Position numbers and translations under genes: made by a program. Shown piece by piece: positions 7,781-16,174 of a stretch of DNA of 64,000 nucleotides (positions within the stretch are counted from its first letter, which is position 1; every line of letters begins with the position of its first letter). This DNA is from Eubacteriales bacterium. GTDB lineage: Bacteria; Bacillota; Clostridia; Oscillospirales; Oscillospiraceae. The notes beneath the pieces are model-generated. The model made no database searches. It was given only the letters and a program-made list of their open reading frames with translations, and was not told the DNA's origin. The stretch covers positions 1 to 64,000 of the forward strand of contig JAUNSH010000004.1 of the NCBI GenBank assembly GCA_030539285.1, in the 5' to 3' direction.

Positions 7781-9076
7781 TTACAACGCTACATAGTTGC
7801 AGGGGTTTACATAAACGCCGTTGACAGAGATACCAAAGTGCAGATGGTCGCCGGTGGCCACGCCGGTGGCGCCGGTGGTGCCGATCTGCTGGCCCGCGCT
7901 GACCATCTGGCCCGCCGAGACACAGTAGTTGCTCAGGTGCATGTAAATAGAGGACACACCGTCGCCGTGGTCGATCTTCACGTAGTTGCCGGCGGCGCTG
8001 CCGTAGCCCGCTACCGTCACCCGTCCGGCCTTGGCCGCCACAACAGGCCAGCCCGTGCCGGTATCCAGGTCAACGCCCTGATGGTAAGTAGAGGCGCCGG
8101 AGGTGGGAGACACACGGTAACCAAAGGGCGAGGTGATGGAGGTATAGCTGCAGGGCCGGACCCAGCCGCCGCCCACCGCCGTACCGCCAGTGCCGCCGCT
8201 GGTGCCGTTGCTGGGCTTATCGATGGATTCGCCCGCCCCGGCAGTGGTGGGCGGTACATAGGTCGCCATGTAGGCTTCCCACTCTGCCTGCTTGGCAGCG
8301 CTGTACTCCTCCTCCTTGGTGGCGATCTGCTTCAGGAATTCCTCGTCCATGGCCTGGAACTCCGCTTCCAGAGCTTCCAGGTCATCCGCCTTGCTCAGAA
8401 GCTCCTGCAAAAGGTCTTCCGCTTCCTTCCGCTTGGCGTTCATTTCCTCCTGGGCCGCGTCCAGCTCCTTCTTGGTCTCCTCCATTTCGGCCTTTTCCTC
8501 CTGGAGGTCCACCTGGGCCACTTCCACAGCGTTGGCCGCGTCGCTGAGCTGCTTTAAGCGGCGGTTATCGGAGGCCGCGATCTCTTCCACCATGTTCAGC
8601 CGGTCCAGAAGATCGGAGAAGCTGTTGGCCTTGAACAGGACTTCCCAGTAGGAAACCTCGCCCTCCTCCTCCATAGTGCGCACGCGGACCTTGTTTTCCT
8701 CGTTCAGCTGGTCATACAGCCCCTCGGCGTTGTCCAGCTCGTCCTGCTTGTCCGCGATCAGAAGGTTGTAGGCGGACAGCTGGTCATTCATATTGGTGAT
8801 CTGTTCGCTGAGCAGCTGGATCTCCTGATCGATGACATTCTTCCGGGCAATGATGTCGGCGATCTCGTTTTCGTTCTCCTGATACTGCTCCTTAACGTCG
8901 TCGATCTTGTCCTTCAGCTCTTCCTTTTCCTTTTTCAGCTGGTTGATCTGCTTCCGAATTTCGGAAGAGGATGCCGCGCTGGCATGGGTGGGCAGAATGC
9001 TCAGGAGCAGCGTCAGCAGCATGATGGCTGCCATGACGCCGGCGAGGATCGATACCAAACGTTTGCGATTTTTCAT
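7781..9076 (-). CDS. PcsB/EnvC-like coiled-coil M23 peptidase (paralogue 2)
   Basis: Secreted peptidoglycan hydrolase of 431 residues. A signal peptide (about 1-35) leads to a long charged coiled coil (about 36-260, rich in Glu, Lys and Gln), a Gly/Thr/Ser linker (about 275-300) and a C-terminal LytM/M23 domain. Zinc ligands are visible in YHQGVDLDTG and DHLHFGIS. In the family the coiled coil couples the hydrolase to FtsEX, which activates it at the division site. It is followed by ctpA and preceded by a second gene of the same design (9107-10324). GGAG lies eight bases before the ATG at 9076. Confidence 0.93.
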   Translation of the reverse strand: MKNRKRLVSILAGVMAAIMLLTLLLSILPTHASAASSSEIRKQINQLKKEKEELKDKIDDVKEQYQENENEIADIIARKNVIDQEIQLLSEQITNMNDQLSAYNLLIADKQDELDNAEGLYDQLNEENKVRVRTMEEEGEVSYWEVLFKANSFSDLLDRLNMVEEIAASDNRRLKQLSDAANAVEVAQVDLQEEKAEMEETKKELDAAQEEMNAKRKEAEDLLQELLSKADDLEALEAEFQAMDEEFLKQIATKEEEYSAAKQAEWEAYMATYVPPTTAGAGESIDKPSNGTSGGTGGTAVGGGWVRPCSYTSITSPFGYRVSPTSGASTYHQGVDLDTGTGWPVVAAKAGRVTVAGYGSAAGNYVKIDHGDGVSSIYMHLSNYCVSAGQMVSAGQQIGTTGATGVATGDHLHFGISVNGVYVNPCNYVAL

Positions 9077-9106
9077 AGTGTACTCCTTTTCAAGAGGCGG
9101 CATACA

Positions 9107-10324
9107 TCAGCTGATGTACGCAAGGGGATTGACGTAAGTACCGGCATAGGAAATGCCGAAGTGCAGATGGGGGCCGGTGGACAGGCCGGTGCTGCCCACG
9201 TAGCCGATAAGCTGTCCGGCGGTGACGGTCTGTCCCTCGGAGACAACATAATGGGTCATGTGCATATAGATGGAAGCGAAGCCATCCAGATGGTTGATGC
9301 TCACGTAGTTGCCCGCGCCGCCGGCCTGATAGGCGGTTCTCGTGACCTTACCCGCCCGGGTGGCGTAAATGGGCGTACCCTGGGCGCAGGCCATATCGAT
9401 GCCGTTGTGCATCCGCTGGGTCTTCAGAATGGGGTGGGTCCGCATTCCGAAGGGACTGGTCAGCTTCCAGCCGGACACCGGAGTGATCCAGGTGGCGTCG
9501 GAGGGAGGATTCTCGCCCTGAAGGGCCAGCTTTGCCAGATACTCGTCATATTTGGCGTCTTCCAGTTCCTTTTCCTTGGCGGCGATCTCCTGCATCAGGT
9601 CTTCCTGAAGCTCCTCGGATTCCGCCATGAGGATCTCGAATTCCTCCGCCTTTGCTTCCAGCTCCTGAAGGACGCTGTCGGATTCCGTCCGCTTTTCCTG
9701 CAAGGCGGCCTCGTCGGCCGCCAGCTGCACGCGGACTTCCTCCAGCTGCTGTTTTTCCGATTCCAGATTCATCTGGGTTGCGGTGACAATATCCGCTGCG
9801 ATGCGCATTTCCTCAATGCGCTTGCGGTCCGAGGCGTTGATCTCCTCTACCATGTTGATGCGGTCCAGCAGATCGGTGAAGCTGTTGGCTTCAAAAATGA
9901 CCTGCCAGTAGGTCAGCTTGCCCTGCTCCTCCATGACCCGCACCCGTTCCCGGTGCTCCTCACTGAGCTTGCGCAGATCCTCCTGGGCCGCATCCAGCTC
10001 CTCCTGGGTGTCCGCGATCAGCTGACTGTAGGCAGCGATCTGTTCGTTTGTAGTGTCCACCTTGCTGTTCAGAAGGGTGATCTCCTGATCAATGGCGCTT
10101 TTCTGCTCCACAATGCTCTTCATGTCATTGTAATTGGCATCGTACTGGCTCTGAACGGCATTGATCTGCTTCTGGATCTCCGCGTTTTTGGCTTCCAGCG
10201 CGTCAATTTCCTTCTGGATCTCCGCGGAGGATGCCGCGTGGGCCTCCACCGGAAGGAGGCTGAGCGCCATAGCCGCGGCCAAAAGCAGGGACAGCGCGGT
10301 GGCCTCAAATCTGTGTGTACGCAT
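9107..10324 (-). CDS. PcsB/EnvC-like coiled-coil M23 peptidase (paralogue 1)
   Basis: Secreted 405-residue hydrolase with the same plan as the next gene: signal peptide (about 1-30, ending near VEAHAA), coiled coil (about 31-265) and a C-terminal M23 domain with MHNGIDM and PHLHFGIS zinc-binding motifs. The two proteins share long similar stretches such as SFTDLLDRINMVEEI here and SFSDLLDRLNMVEEI in the paralogue, so they arose by tandem duplication. It lies directly downstream of ftsX, which makes it the likely primary FtsX partner. AAGGAAA precedes the ATG at 10324. Confidence 0.93.
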   Translation of the reverse strand: MRTHRFEATALSLLLAAAMALSLLPVEAHAASSAEIQKEIDALEAKNAEIQKQINAVQSQYDANYNDMKSIVEQKSAIDQEITLLNSKVDTTNEQIAAYSQLIADTQEELDAAQEDLRKLSEEHRERVRVMEEQGKLTYWQVIFEANSFTDLLDRINMVEEINASDRKRIEEMRIAADIVTATQMNLESEKQQLEEVRVQLAADEAALQEKRTESDSVLQELEAKAEEFEILMAESEELQEDLMQEIAAKEKELEDAKYDEYLAKLALQGENPPSDATWITPVSGWKLTSPFGMRTHPILKTQRMHNGIDMACAQGTPIYATRAGKVTRTAYQAGGAGNYVSINHLDGFASIYMHMTHYVVSEGQTVTAGQLIGYVGSTGLSTGPHLHFGISYAGTYVNPLAYIS

Positions 10325-10386
10325 AAAAAGTGTTTCCTTACGTAAGATTTCTGTCTGAGCCGGTTTGGCTCTATCCGGAAGGATGC

Positions 10387-11274
10387 TTAGACGTTCATAA
10401 ATTTCCGGATGGAGGTCCAGCTGCCCACGATGCCGACGAACATACCCGCGGCACCAAAGACAACGACCATGGGGATCAGCAGCTCCTGGAAGGAAACGAA
10501 GTTGAACAGCTGCAAGGCATCCACCGCGGCGATCTTCTGGATCATGGCATCATAGCCCACCCATTCCAGGCCAAAGGCCAGAATGGCGCCCATCATGCCC
10601 AGCGTAAAGCCTTCCACCACGAAGGGCAGACGGATGAAGCCGTTGGTGGCGCCCACCATCTTCATAATGGCGATCTCATCCTTGCGGTCATACATGGCAA
10701 GCTTAACGGTGTTGGAAATGATCAGCAGGGACACCACCAGCAGCACCGCGATAACCGCCGCGGACACCATGTGCAGCACGTCCTGAATGGTGGAGAAGCC
10801 CTGGGCCAGCTCGTAGGCCGCGTTGGTCTTCGCCACGCCGGGCAGCTGCTTAAGCTGGGCGTCGGTCTCCTTCATTTTGCTGTTGTCCTCCAGGGTCACC
10901 ACATAGCGGTGGCGCAGGTCACTGGCCTGCACGCCGCTGAAGGCGCTGTCGCCGTCATGGTCGGCGATGAAGTCCTCCAGAGCCTCTTCCCGGGAGACGA
11001 AGGTGGCCTGAAGCACATTGTCGATCAGGTTGATTTGTGTCCCAATGCTCCTTGCCTCGGCATCGGACAGGTCCGCGTCGATATAGACAAGGATCTCACT
11101 GGTCTGGTTCAGATCCTGCACCATCTCGTCCAGGTTGTAGGCCAAAGCCGAGAAGCTGCCCACGATGACCAGACACGCCACCGTCACACACACAGCGGCA
11201 AAGGACATAAATCCATGAAGGAAGATGCCGCGGAAGCCCTCCTTCAAAAGATATCCAAGATTATTCAGCTTCAT
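10387..11274 (-). CDS. ftsX: Cell division protein FtsX
   Basis: Integral membrane partner of the FtsE ATPase; the complex transmits a signal across the membrane to peptidoglycan hydrolases. The 295-residue protein starts [18 protein letters not shown]. It has the FtsX topology: one N-terminal membrane helix (about 22-45), a large external domain (about 46-165) and three C-terminal helices (about 170-195, 220-245, 263-285). The ATG at 11274 overlaps the ftsE end by 14 bases, so the two are translationally coupled. The order ftsE-ftsX-hydrolase-hydrolase-ctpA defines one operon. Confidence 0.96.
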   Translation of the reverse strand: MKLNNLGYLLKEGFRGIFLHGFMSFAAVCVTVACLVIVGSFSALAYNLDEMVQDLNQTSEILVYIDADLSDAEARSIGTQINLIDNVLQATFVSREEALEDFIADHDGDSAFSGVQASDLRHRYVVTLEDNSKMKETDAQLKQLPGVAKTNAAYELAQGFSTIQDVLHMVSAAVIAVLLVVSLLIISNTVKLAMYDRKDEIAIMKMVGATNGFIRLPFVVEGFTLGMMGAILAFGLEWVGYDAMIQKIAAVDALQLFNFVSFQELLIPMVVVFGAAGMFVGIVGSWTSIRKFMNV

Positions 11275-11950
11275 CTGTCTCTTCCTCCTCTGTTCCGTCG
11301 CTGACCACCAGACCATCGTTGATGCAGATGACCCGCTTGTTGAACAGCTCCACCAGATTCTGGTCGTGGGTGACCACCAGCATGGTGGTGCCCAGATTGT
11401 TGATCTCCTGCAGCAGCGCCATGATCTCAAAGGAGCGCTCGGGGTCCAGGTTACCGGTAGGCTCGTCGGCGATGATGGTGGAGGGATTGTTCACCAGAGC
11501 GCGGGCAATGGCCAGTCTCTGCTGCTCACCGCCGGACATCTCGTTGGGATGGCGGTTCATCTTGCTCTCCAGGCCCACCAGCTCCAGCACGTAAGGCACA
11601 CGCTCCTTGATCTCCCGCTCCTTAGCACCGACAACACGCATGGCAAAGGCCACGTTCTCGTAGACGGTCATCTTGTCGATCAGGCGGTAATCCTGGAACA
11701 CGACGCCGACGGTGCGGCGCAGGTAGGGGATCTCCCGCTTGCGGATCCGTTCCAGAGAGTAGCCGTTGACGTGGACGGTGCCGGAGGTGGGCTTCAGCTC
11801 GCCGGTGATCAGCTTGATGATGGTGGACTTACCGGAGCCGGAGGGGCCGATGAGGAAGCAGAACTCGCCGTCCTCGATCTGCATGGAAACGCCGTTCAGC
11901 GCTTTATTTCCCTGTTCATAGGATTTTACAACATCAGTAAATTGAATCAT
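11261..11950 (-). CDS. ftsE: Cell division ATP-binding protein FtsE
   Basis: ABC ATPase that energises FtsX at the septum. The 229-residue protein has Walker [10 protein letters not shown], the ABC signature MSGGEQQRL, Walker [10 protein letters not shown] and an H-loop THD. It opens [18 protein letters not shown], typical for FtsE. It is the first gene of the division operon, with a 17-nt-spaced promoter at 12012-12040 and a leader of about 55 bases. Confidence 0.97.
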   Translation of the reverse strand: MIQFTDVVKSYEQGNKALNGVSMQIEDGEFCFLIGPSGSGKSTIIKLITGELKPTSGTVHVNGYSLERIRKREIPYLRRTVGVVFQDYRLIDKMTVYENVAFAMRVVGAKEREIKERVPYVLELVGLESKMNRHPNEMSGGEQQRLAIARALVNNPSTIIADEPTGNLDPERSFEIMALLQEINNLGTTMLVVTHDQNLVELFNKRVICINDGLVVSDGTEEEETDEAE

Positions 11951-12011
11951 ATGTATAATCTCCTGTTATTGACAGCCACGGGCGCACCCGGGACTGCCCG
12001 CATGTAACCGA

Positions 12012-12040
12012 ATTGTAACACATAGAGGAAGCCTTGTCAA
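12012..12040 (-). promoter_or_regulatory. ftsE operon promoter
   Basis: Minus-strand TTGACA, 17 bases, TACAAT, about 60 bases upstream of the ftsE start codon. Confidence 0.8.
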
Positions 12041-12153
12041 TGACTTACTGCCATATTTGGCTTCTGTCCGCAAGAATTCACAAATAATCCATAGTTTCGA
12101 CAGGGGAAAATTGGAATTTTTCGGAAGTTATGGAAACCGATCCGCGCAAAAAT

Positions 12154-12180
12154 CACGGAGCCGCACAGCGCGGCTCCGTG
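12154..12180 (-). terminator. Terminator of the PucR/CdaR-type regulator
   Basis: Perfect 11-bp stem CACGGAGCCGC / GCGGCTCCGTG with a five-base loop, followed on the minus strand by ATTTTT. It lies 14 bases after the regulator stop codon. Confidence 0.85.
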
Positions 12181-12193
12181 AATGGTATGCAGT

Positions 12194-13282
12194 TCACCGG
12201 TTTTCCCGGGAGTCCAGGTACTGACGGACCATCAGCGCTACCCGGAATACGATGGCATGGTCGAACTGCCGCAGATCCAGACCCGTGAGCTTGCGGATCT
12301 TCTCCAGCCGGTACACCAGCGTATTGCGGTGGACGAACAGCTTCCGGGAGGTCTCGGACACGTTCAGGCTGTTCTCAAAGAACTTATTGATGGTGAACAG
12401 GGTCTCCTGATCCAGAGAATCCAGAGAATTCTTCTTGAAGACTTCCTTCAGGAAGATCTCGCACAGGGTGGTGGGCAGCTGATAGATCAGACGCCCGATG
12501 CCTAAGTTTTCATAGTGCATGATGCTCTTCTCGGTGTCAAATACCTTGCCCACCTCGATAGCGGTCTGGGCCTCCTTATAGGAATCCGCCAGCTCCCGCA
12601 GATGCTCGGCCACGGTGCCAATGCCGATGATGGTCTTGATGCGAAGCTCGTTCTTCAGCGTCTCCTCCATGCCCATCGCGACCTTTTCCATGTCCTCGGC
12701 GGTGACGGTACCGCTGACCTGCTTGATCACCGCCACATCCGTCTCGTTGATGGACAGCACAAAATCCTGCATTTTATCCGGGAACATAGCGCTGAGCACA
12801 TCCACCGTAGCCACGTCGCTGTGGCCCACCTGGCGGATCAGGAATACCGCCCGGGGAGCGTCCGTGGCAAAATGCAGCTCCTTGGCCCGGATGTAAATAT
12901 CACCGGGCAGGATATTGTCCATGATGATATTCTTAACAAAGGTGCCCCGGTCGTGCTTCTCCTCATAGAAGGTCTTGGCATCGTTCAGAGCGATGAACGC
13001 CATCTGGCAGAAACTCCTGGCAGTCTCATCGTCGCCGGAGCAGAACACGGCGTACTCAAAGTAGTTGGAGTTGCCCATAATGGCTTTAAAGGATTTCTGC
13101 GCAAAGGTGACGATACTCTCGGAGGCGTTGCCCACCTTCAGCGCCGCATCTGTCCAGCGCTCGCCAAGCATGGACATATCGGTGCAGGAGATCACACAGC
13201 CTTCCGTATCAATTACGCCGAAAACCCGGTCGGACACATCTCTTAACTGGACGATGACGCTCTGAAAAACACTATTGGACAT
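12194..13282 (-). CDS. PucR/CdaR-type helix-turn-helix transcriptional regulator
   Basis: A 362-residue cytoplasmic regulator. The C-terminal about 60 residues form a PucR-type HTH domain: FFENSLNVSETSRKLFVH followed by RNTLVYRLEKI. The middle (about 150-280) resembles the CdaR GGDEF-like domain, and the N-terminal part is likely a sensory domain. Family members sense carbon or nitrogen metabolites, but the ligand here cannot be inferred. The gene is monocistronic between its own promoter (13340-13368) and terminator, and its neighbours give no target. The ATG at 13282 has AAGGAG upstream; an upstream in-frame start at 13312 lacks a site. Confidence 0.88.
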   Translation of the reverse strand: MSNSVFQSVIVQLRDVSDRVFGVIDTEGCVISCTDMSMLGERWTDAALKVGNASESIVTFAQKSFKAIMGNSNYFEYAVFCSGDDETARSFCQMAFIALNDAKTFYEEKHDRGTFVKNIIMDNILPGDIYIRAKELHFATDAPRAVFLIRQVGHSDVATVDVLSAMFPDKMQDFVLSINETDVAVIKQVSGTVTAEDMEKVAMGMEETLKNELRIKTIIGIGTVAEHLRELADSYKEAQTAIEVGKVFDTEKSIMHYENLGIGRLIYQLPTTLCEIFLKEVFKKNSLDSLDQETLFTINKFFENSLNVSETSRKLFVHRNTLVYRLEKIRKLTGLDLRQFDHAIVFRVALMVRQYLDSRENR

Positions 13283-13339
13283 CTTTCTGTCACTCCTTAG
13301 TATCTTGCACAAATGCGCATTTCACAAAATTGCATTGTT

Positions 13340-13368
13340 ATTATACACATCTTTTGCGCACTTTGCAA
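13340..13368 (-). promoter_or_regulatory. Promoter of the PucR/CdaR-type regulator
   Basis: Minus-strand TTGCAA, 17 bases, TATAAT, about 58 bases upstream of the start codon. The flanks contain several TGCGCA and TTGCAC repeats that could be regulator sites, but this is not established. Confidence 0.75.
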
Positions 13369-13515
13369 GTACCTTTTGACATTTTACTGCAAAAACCATT
13401 CTTTTTTTTAGGTATTATACCAACTAATATCCCCATGCGGGTCCCAGACCGGTCCAATCCACCAGCAAATTGACCGCTTTTAGGCATTTGTCTTTAAATG
13501 AAAAACATTCTGCGT

Positions 13516-14217
13516 CTATTTGCCCTCCAGAGTCAGAATTTCCTCCAATTTCAGCTCTCTCGCCTGCCCTCTGGGCAAGTCCCCCAGCGAAAGGGGGCCT
13601 TCCTGCCGGCGCTCCAGATAGGTCACGGTCATGTCCCGGGAAGCCATCATCCGCCGCACCTGATGGTATTTGCCCTCGCAGACGGTGATCAGACTCTCTC
13701 CCGGCCCCAGGGGTTCCAGCATCGCCGGGCGGCACACCGTCCCATCCCGCAGGGTCAGGCCCTTTGCGAAGGCCGCCACGTCCGCATCCCCAGCCTGTCC
13801 CTCGTGCCGGGCGTAGTAGACCTTGGGCACCTCCTGCTTCGGGCTGATCAGCCGGTGCAGAAGATCGCCGTCATTGGTAAACAGCAGCAGGCCCTCGGTG
13901 TCCTTGTCCAGCCGCCCCACGGGCTTGAGATCCAAATGTACCCATTCTTTGGGGAGCAGCTCCATGACCGTCCTCTGCCGTGCGTCCTCTGTGGCAGTCA
14001 CGAAGCCTGCCGGTTTGTTCAGCATGACCACAAGGCGGCGCTTCCCGCCAAGGGCTTCCCCGTCCAGCGTCACGATCTGGGTCTGGGGGTCGATTTTGCG
14101 GCTGCCGTCCTTTTCCGCCGCGCCGTCCACAGTGACCCGGCCCGCTTTCAGGATGGCCTTTACCTGGGAGCGGGTGCCCGCGCCGCTGTCACACAGAAAT
14201 TTGTCCAGTCGTTCCAT
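13516..14217 (-). CDS. rsuA: RsuA-family 16S rRNA pseudouridine synthase
   Basis: Isomerises uridine to pseudouridine in rRNA; the family includes RsuA, which modifies U516 of 16S rRNA. The 233-residue protein has an N-terminal S4 RNA-binding domain (MERLDKFLCDSGAGTRSQV, about 1-60) and the catalytic domain with GRLDKDTEGLLLFTND, in which the Asp of GRLD is the nucleophile. EGKYHQVRRM is the conserved C-terminal motif. It stands alone between a regulator and a divergent DUF4830 gene. Assignment to RsuA rather than RluB/E/F subfamilies is by length and motif only. Confidence 0.9.
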   Translation of the reverse strand: MERLDKFLCDSGAGTRSQVKAILKAGRVTVDGAAEKDGSRKIDPQTQIVTLDGEALGGKRRLVVMLNKPAGFVTATEDARQRTVMELLPKEWVHLDLKPVGRLDKDTEGLLLFTNDGDLLHRLISPKQEVPKVYYARHEGQAGDADVAAFAKGLTLRDGTVCRPAMLEPLGPGESLITVCEGKYHQVRRMMASRDMTVTYLERRQEGPLSLGDLPRGQARELKLEEILTLEGK

Positions 14218-14286
14218 GGTTCCTCCGTTCTACCTCCCGGCGGGGCCGCATAGGCTTTAGCACAAAGCAAACCGGGAGGGATCATT

Positions 14287-14817
14287 ATGATGGTTATGAC
14301 CGCGAAGGTCAATCTAAAAAAAGTATTGCTGGCCCTGGCAGCGGTGGCCGCCCTGATTCTGGCGCTGATCGCCCTGTTGGGCGGGAACGAAAGCACCCAG
14401 ACCTCCGCGCCCACCCTGAGCAGCAACGACGCCCGGGTGAAATTTCTCACGGACCTGGGCTGGGAGGTCACCACCTCGCCCACGGAATCCAGCCAGGTGA
14501 AAATTCCCAGCGAAAGCAGCCCCGTGTTCGAGCGGTACAACAATCTGCAAAAAAGTCAGGGCTACGACCTGAGCAAATATGCAGGAAAAAAGGTCATGCG
14601 CTACGTTTATAAGATCAACAACTACCCCGGGGCCACGGAGCCGGTGTACGCGACGCTTCTCATCTACAAAAACGAGATCATCGGCGGAGATGTGACGGAT
14701 TCCGCGCCCAACGGGCAGATCCGGGGCTTTAAAATGCCGCAGACAACCGTAAAATCCACCACGCCCTCGGTTTCCACCACTCCCACTGAGTCCTCCCTGC
14801 CGGATACGGCCCGGTAA
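14287..14817 (+). CDS. DUF4830 domain-containing membrane-anchored protein
   Basis: A 176-residue protein of unknown function. A single N-terminal hydrophobic segment (about residues 10-32) anchors a small extracytoplasmic domain. The domain has NDARVKFLTDLGWEV, SQGYDLSKYAGKKV and IIGGDV, the pattern I know from DUF4830, found mostly in Clostridia. The C-terminal about 30 residues are Ser/Thr/Pro-rich and look disordered. GGGAGGG lies six bases before the ATG at 14287. No operon partner is visible; repeat family B copy 1 follows immediately. Confidence 0.8.
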   Translation: MMVMTAKVNLKKVLLALAAVAALILALIALLGGNESTQTSAPTLSSNDARVKFLTDLGWEVTTSPTESSQVKIPSESSPVFERYNNLQKSQGYDLSKYAGKKVMRYVYKINNYPGATEPVYATLLIYKNEIIGGDVTDSAPNGQIRGFKMPQTTVKSTTPSVSTTPTESSLPDTAR

Positions 14818-14840
14818 ATACAGCAAGTTGGAATTTATCC

Positions 14841-15001
14841 ATTCGTAGGGCTTATGTCATGACCCCGCCGATCCGGTTTTGACGATACGAAACTTTCGGT
14901 GAATAGTATTTGGTGAATTGACCTCCATGCGTCCTCCGTTGGACGAAAGCGCTGCCAATGTTCAACATGGTCGGCGGGGTCATGACATAAGCCCTACGAA
15001 T
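14841..15001. repeat. Intergenic repeat family B, copy 1
   Basis: A 161-bp non-coding element bounded by perfect 31-bp terminal inverted repeats that begin ATTCGTAGGGCTTATGTCAT. Its interior is about 100 bp and includes CTTTCGGTGAA and CGTTGGACGAA, which recur in copy 2 at 22432-22587. Confidence 0.9.
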
Positions 15002-15030
15002 AAAATTCAGTATATCACACCATCTGCCCC

Positions 15031-15059
15031 TTGACAAGCGGGTGCGTCAGTGCTATGTT
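15031..15059 (+). promoter_or_regulatory. ribU promoter
   Basis: TTGACA, 17 bases, TATGTT, placed so that transcription would begin just before the FMN riboswitch. Confidence 0.75.
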
Positions 15060-15076
15060 GTAAGGGAACTGAACAG

Positions 15077-15190
15077 TATCTTCAGGGCGGGGCGCAATTC
15101 CCCACCGGCGGTAAAGTCCGCGAGCGCGTGCAAACGTGCCGAATCGGTGAAACTCCGATACCGACAGTATAGTCTGGATGGAAGAAGATA
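15077..15190 (+). promoter_or_regulatory. FMN riboswitch (RFN element)
   Basis: Conserved RFN blocks are present in order: ATCTTCAGGGCGGGGCG, CCCCACCGGCGGTAAA, the short variable arm, AATCGGTGAAACTCCGATACCG, and the closing GTCTGGATGGAAGAAGAT. The aptamer lies between a promoter and ribU and is followed by terminator hairpins, so FMN binding probably ends transcription early. Confidence 0.96.
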
Positions 15191-15246
15191 CGCAAGAAGA
15201 CTATCCTTGCGTTTATTTTCACGCCCTGGGTTTATTCCCGGGGCGT
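15190..15246 (+). terminator. ribU attenuator: two tandem hairpins
   Basis: Two stem-loops follow the aptamer. The first has ACGCAAG / CTTGCGT arms with TTATTTT after it (15190-15219). The second has ACGCCCTGGG / CCCGGGGCGT arms with ATTTTTATT (15221-15255). Either could be the FMN-controlled terminator. Confidence 0.75.
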
Positions 15247-15273
15247 ATTTTTATTGCACAGGAGACGAAAACT

Positions 15274-15987
15274 ATGGCTGCTTTATGGACACAAATCGCG
15301 GAAAATCTTTCCTTCGTTCTGACCTGCATCGCCCTTGTGGTGGGTCTTGCGCTGCTGGCAAAGCTGGCGGAAAAATTCCTGCCGGAAAAACGCAGGGTCA
15401 GCCCCGCCCGCCGGGTCAGCATCATCAGTATCTGCGCCGCCATCGCGACGGTGCTGCACGTTCTGGACTTCCCCCTGCCCTTCCTGGCTCCCGGCTTCTA
15501 CAAGCTGGACTTCTCCGAGCTGCCGGTGCTGCTGTGCGGCTTCTACCTGGGGCCTTGTGCCACGGTGGTCTGCGAGGGCATCAAGATTCTGCTGAAGCTG
15601 CTGCTGAAAAGCACCTCCACCGCCTTTGTGGGCGACCTGGCCAATTTCGTGGTGGGCTGCTCCTTCGTCCTGCCCGCCACCATCTGGTATCACCTGCATA
15701 AGAGCAAGCACAGCGCCATCATCGGCCTGATCCTCGGCACCGTGTGTATGTCCGTCTTCGGCACCGCCTTCAATGCGGTGTATCTGCTGCCTAAATTCGC
15801 AGAGCTGTACGGGATGCCCCTGGACGCCATCATCGAAATGGGAACCAAAATTCACCCCGGCATCCACAATGTGACCACCTTTGTGGTGCTGTGCGTGGCT
15901 CCGCTGAATGTGGTGAAGGGCGTCATGGTGTCCGTGCTGACGCTGCTGCTGTATAAGCGGGTAGCCCGGCCTTTGTTCGGTATTTGA
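15274..15987 (+). CDS. ribU: ECF transporter riboflavin S component RibU
   Basis: Membrane substrate-binding subunit for riboflavin that works with the shared ECF energising module. The 237-residue protein has the RibU-type segment GFYKLDFSELPVLLCGFYLGP (about 75-95) and several membrane helices. It is longer than usual RibU (about 190-200 residues), with an extra N-terminal membrane helix (about 11-30) before a basic stretch. The FMN riboswitch upstream supports riboflavin as substrate. The ATG at 15274 has AGGAGA at the right distance; an upstream in-frame start at 15178 would lie inside the riboswitch. Confidence 0.95.
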   Translation: MAALWTQIAENLSFVLTCIALVVGLALLAKLAEKFLPEKRRVSPARRVSIISICAAIATVLHVLDFPLPFLAPGFYKLDFSELPVLLCGFYLGPCATVVCEGIKILLKLLLKSTSTAFVGDLANFVVGCSFVLPATIWYHLHKSKHSAIIGLILGTVCMSVFGTAFNAVYLLPKFAELYGMPLDAIIEMGTKIHPGIHNVTTFVVLCVAPLNVVKGVMVSVLTLLLYKRVARPLFGI

Positions 15988-16003
15988 TCTTAAAATTTCT
16001 AAA

Positions 16004-16031
16004 AATCCCGCCGTTTCGCAACGGCGGGATT
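16004..16031 (+). terminator. ribU terminator
   Basis: Perfect 12-bp stem AATCCCGCCGTT / AACGGCGGGATT with a TCGC tetraloop, 16 bases after the ribU stop. The T-tract is short. Confidence 0.75.
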
Positions 16032-16049
16032 TGACTATTAAAAGGGAAG

Positions 16050-16160
16050 CCGTAGGGAGCGATGCCCACATCGCTCCTTCGCAAATGTTCCGTATTCGCC
16101 GGAACCCTTAAATAATCCTTCACTTTTCCCGCGGGCCGATGTGGGCATCGGCCCCTACGG
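16050..16160. repeat. Intergenic repeat family A, copy 2
   Basis: A 111-bp element with terminal inverted repeats beginning CCGTAGGG, matching copies at 2138-2247 and 49614-49724. It lies between convergent ribU and the aldo/keto reductase gene. Confidence 0.85.
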
Positions 16161-16174
16161 TGGTGTAAATCCTG

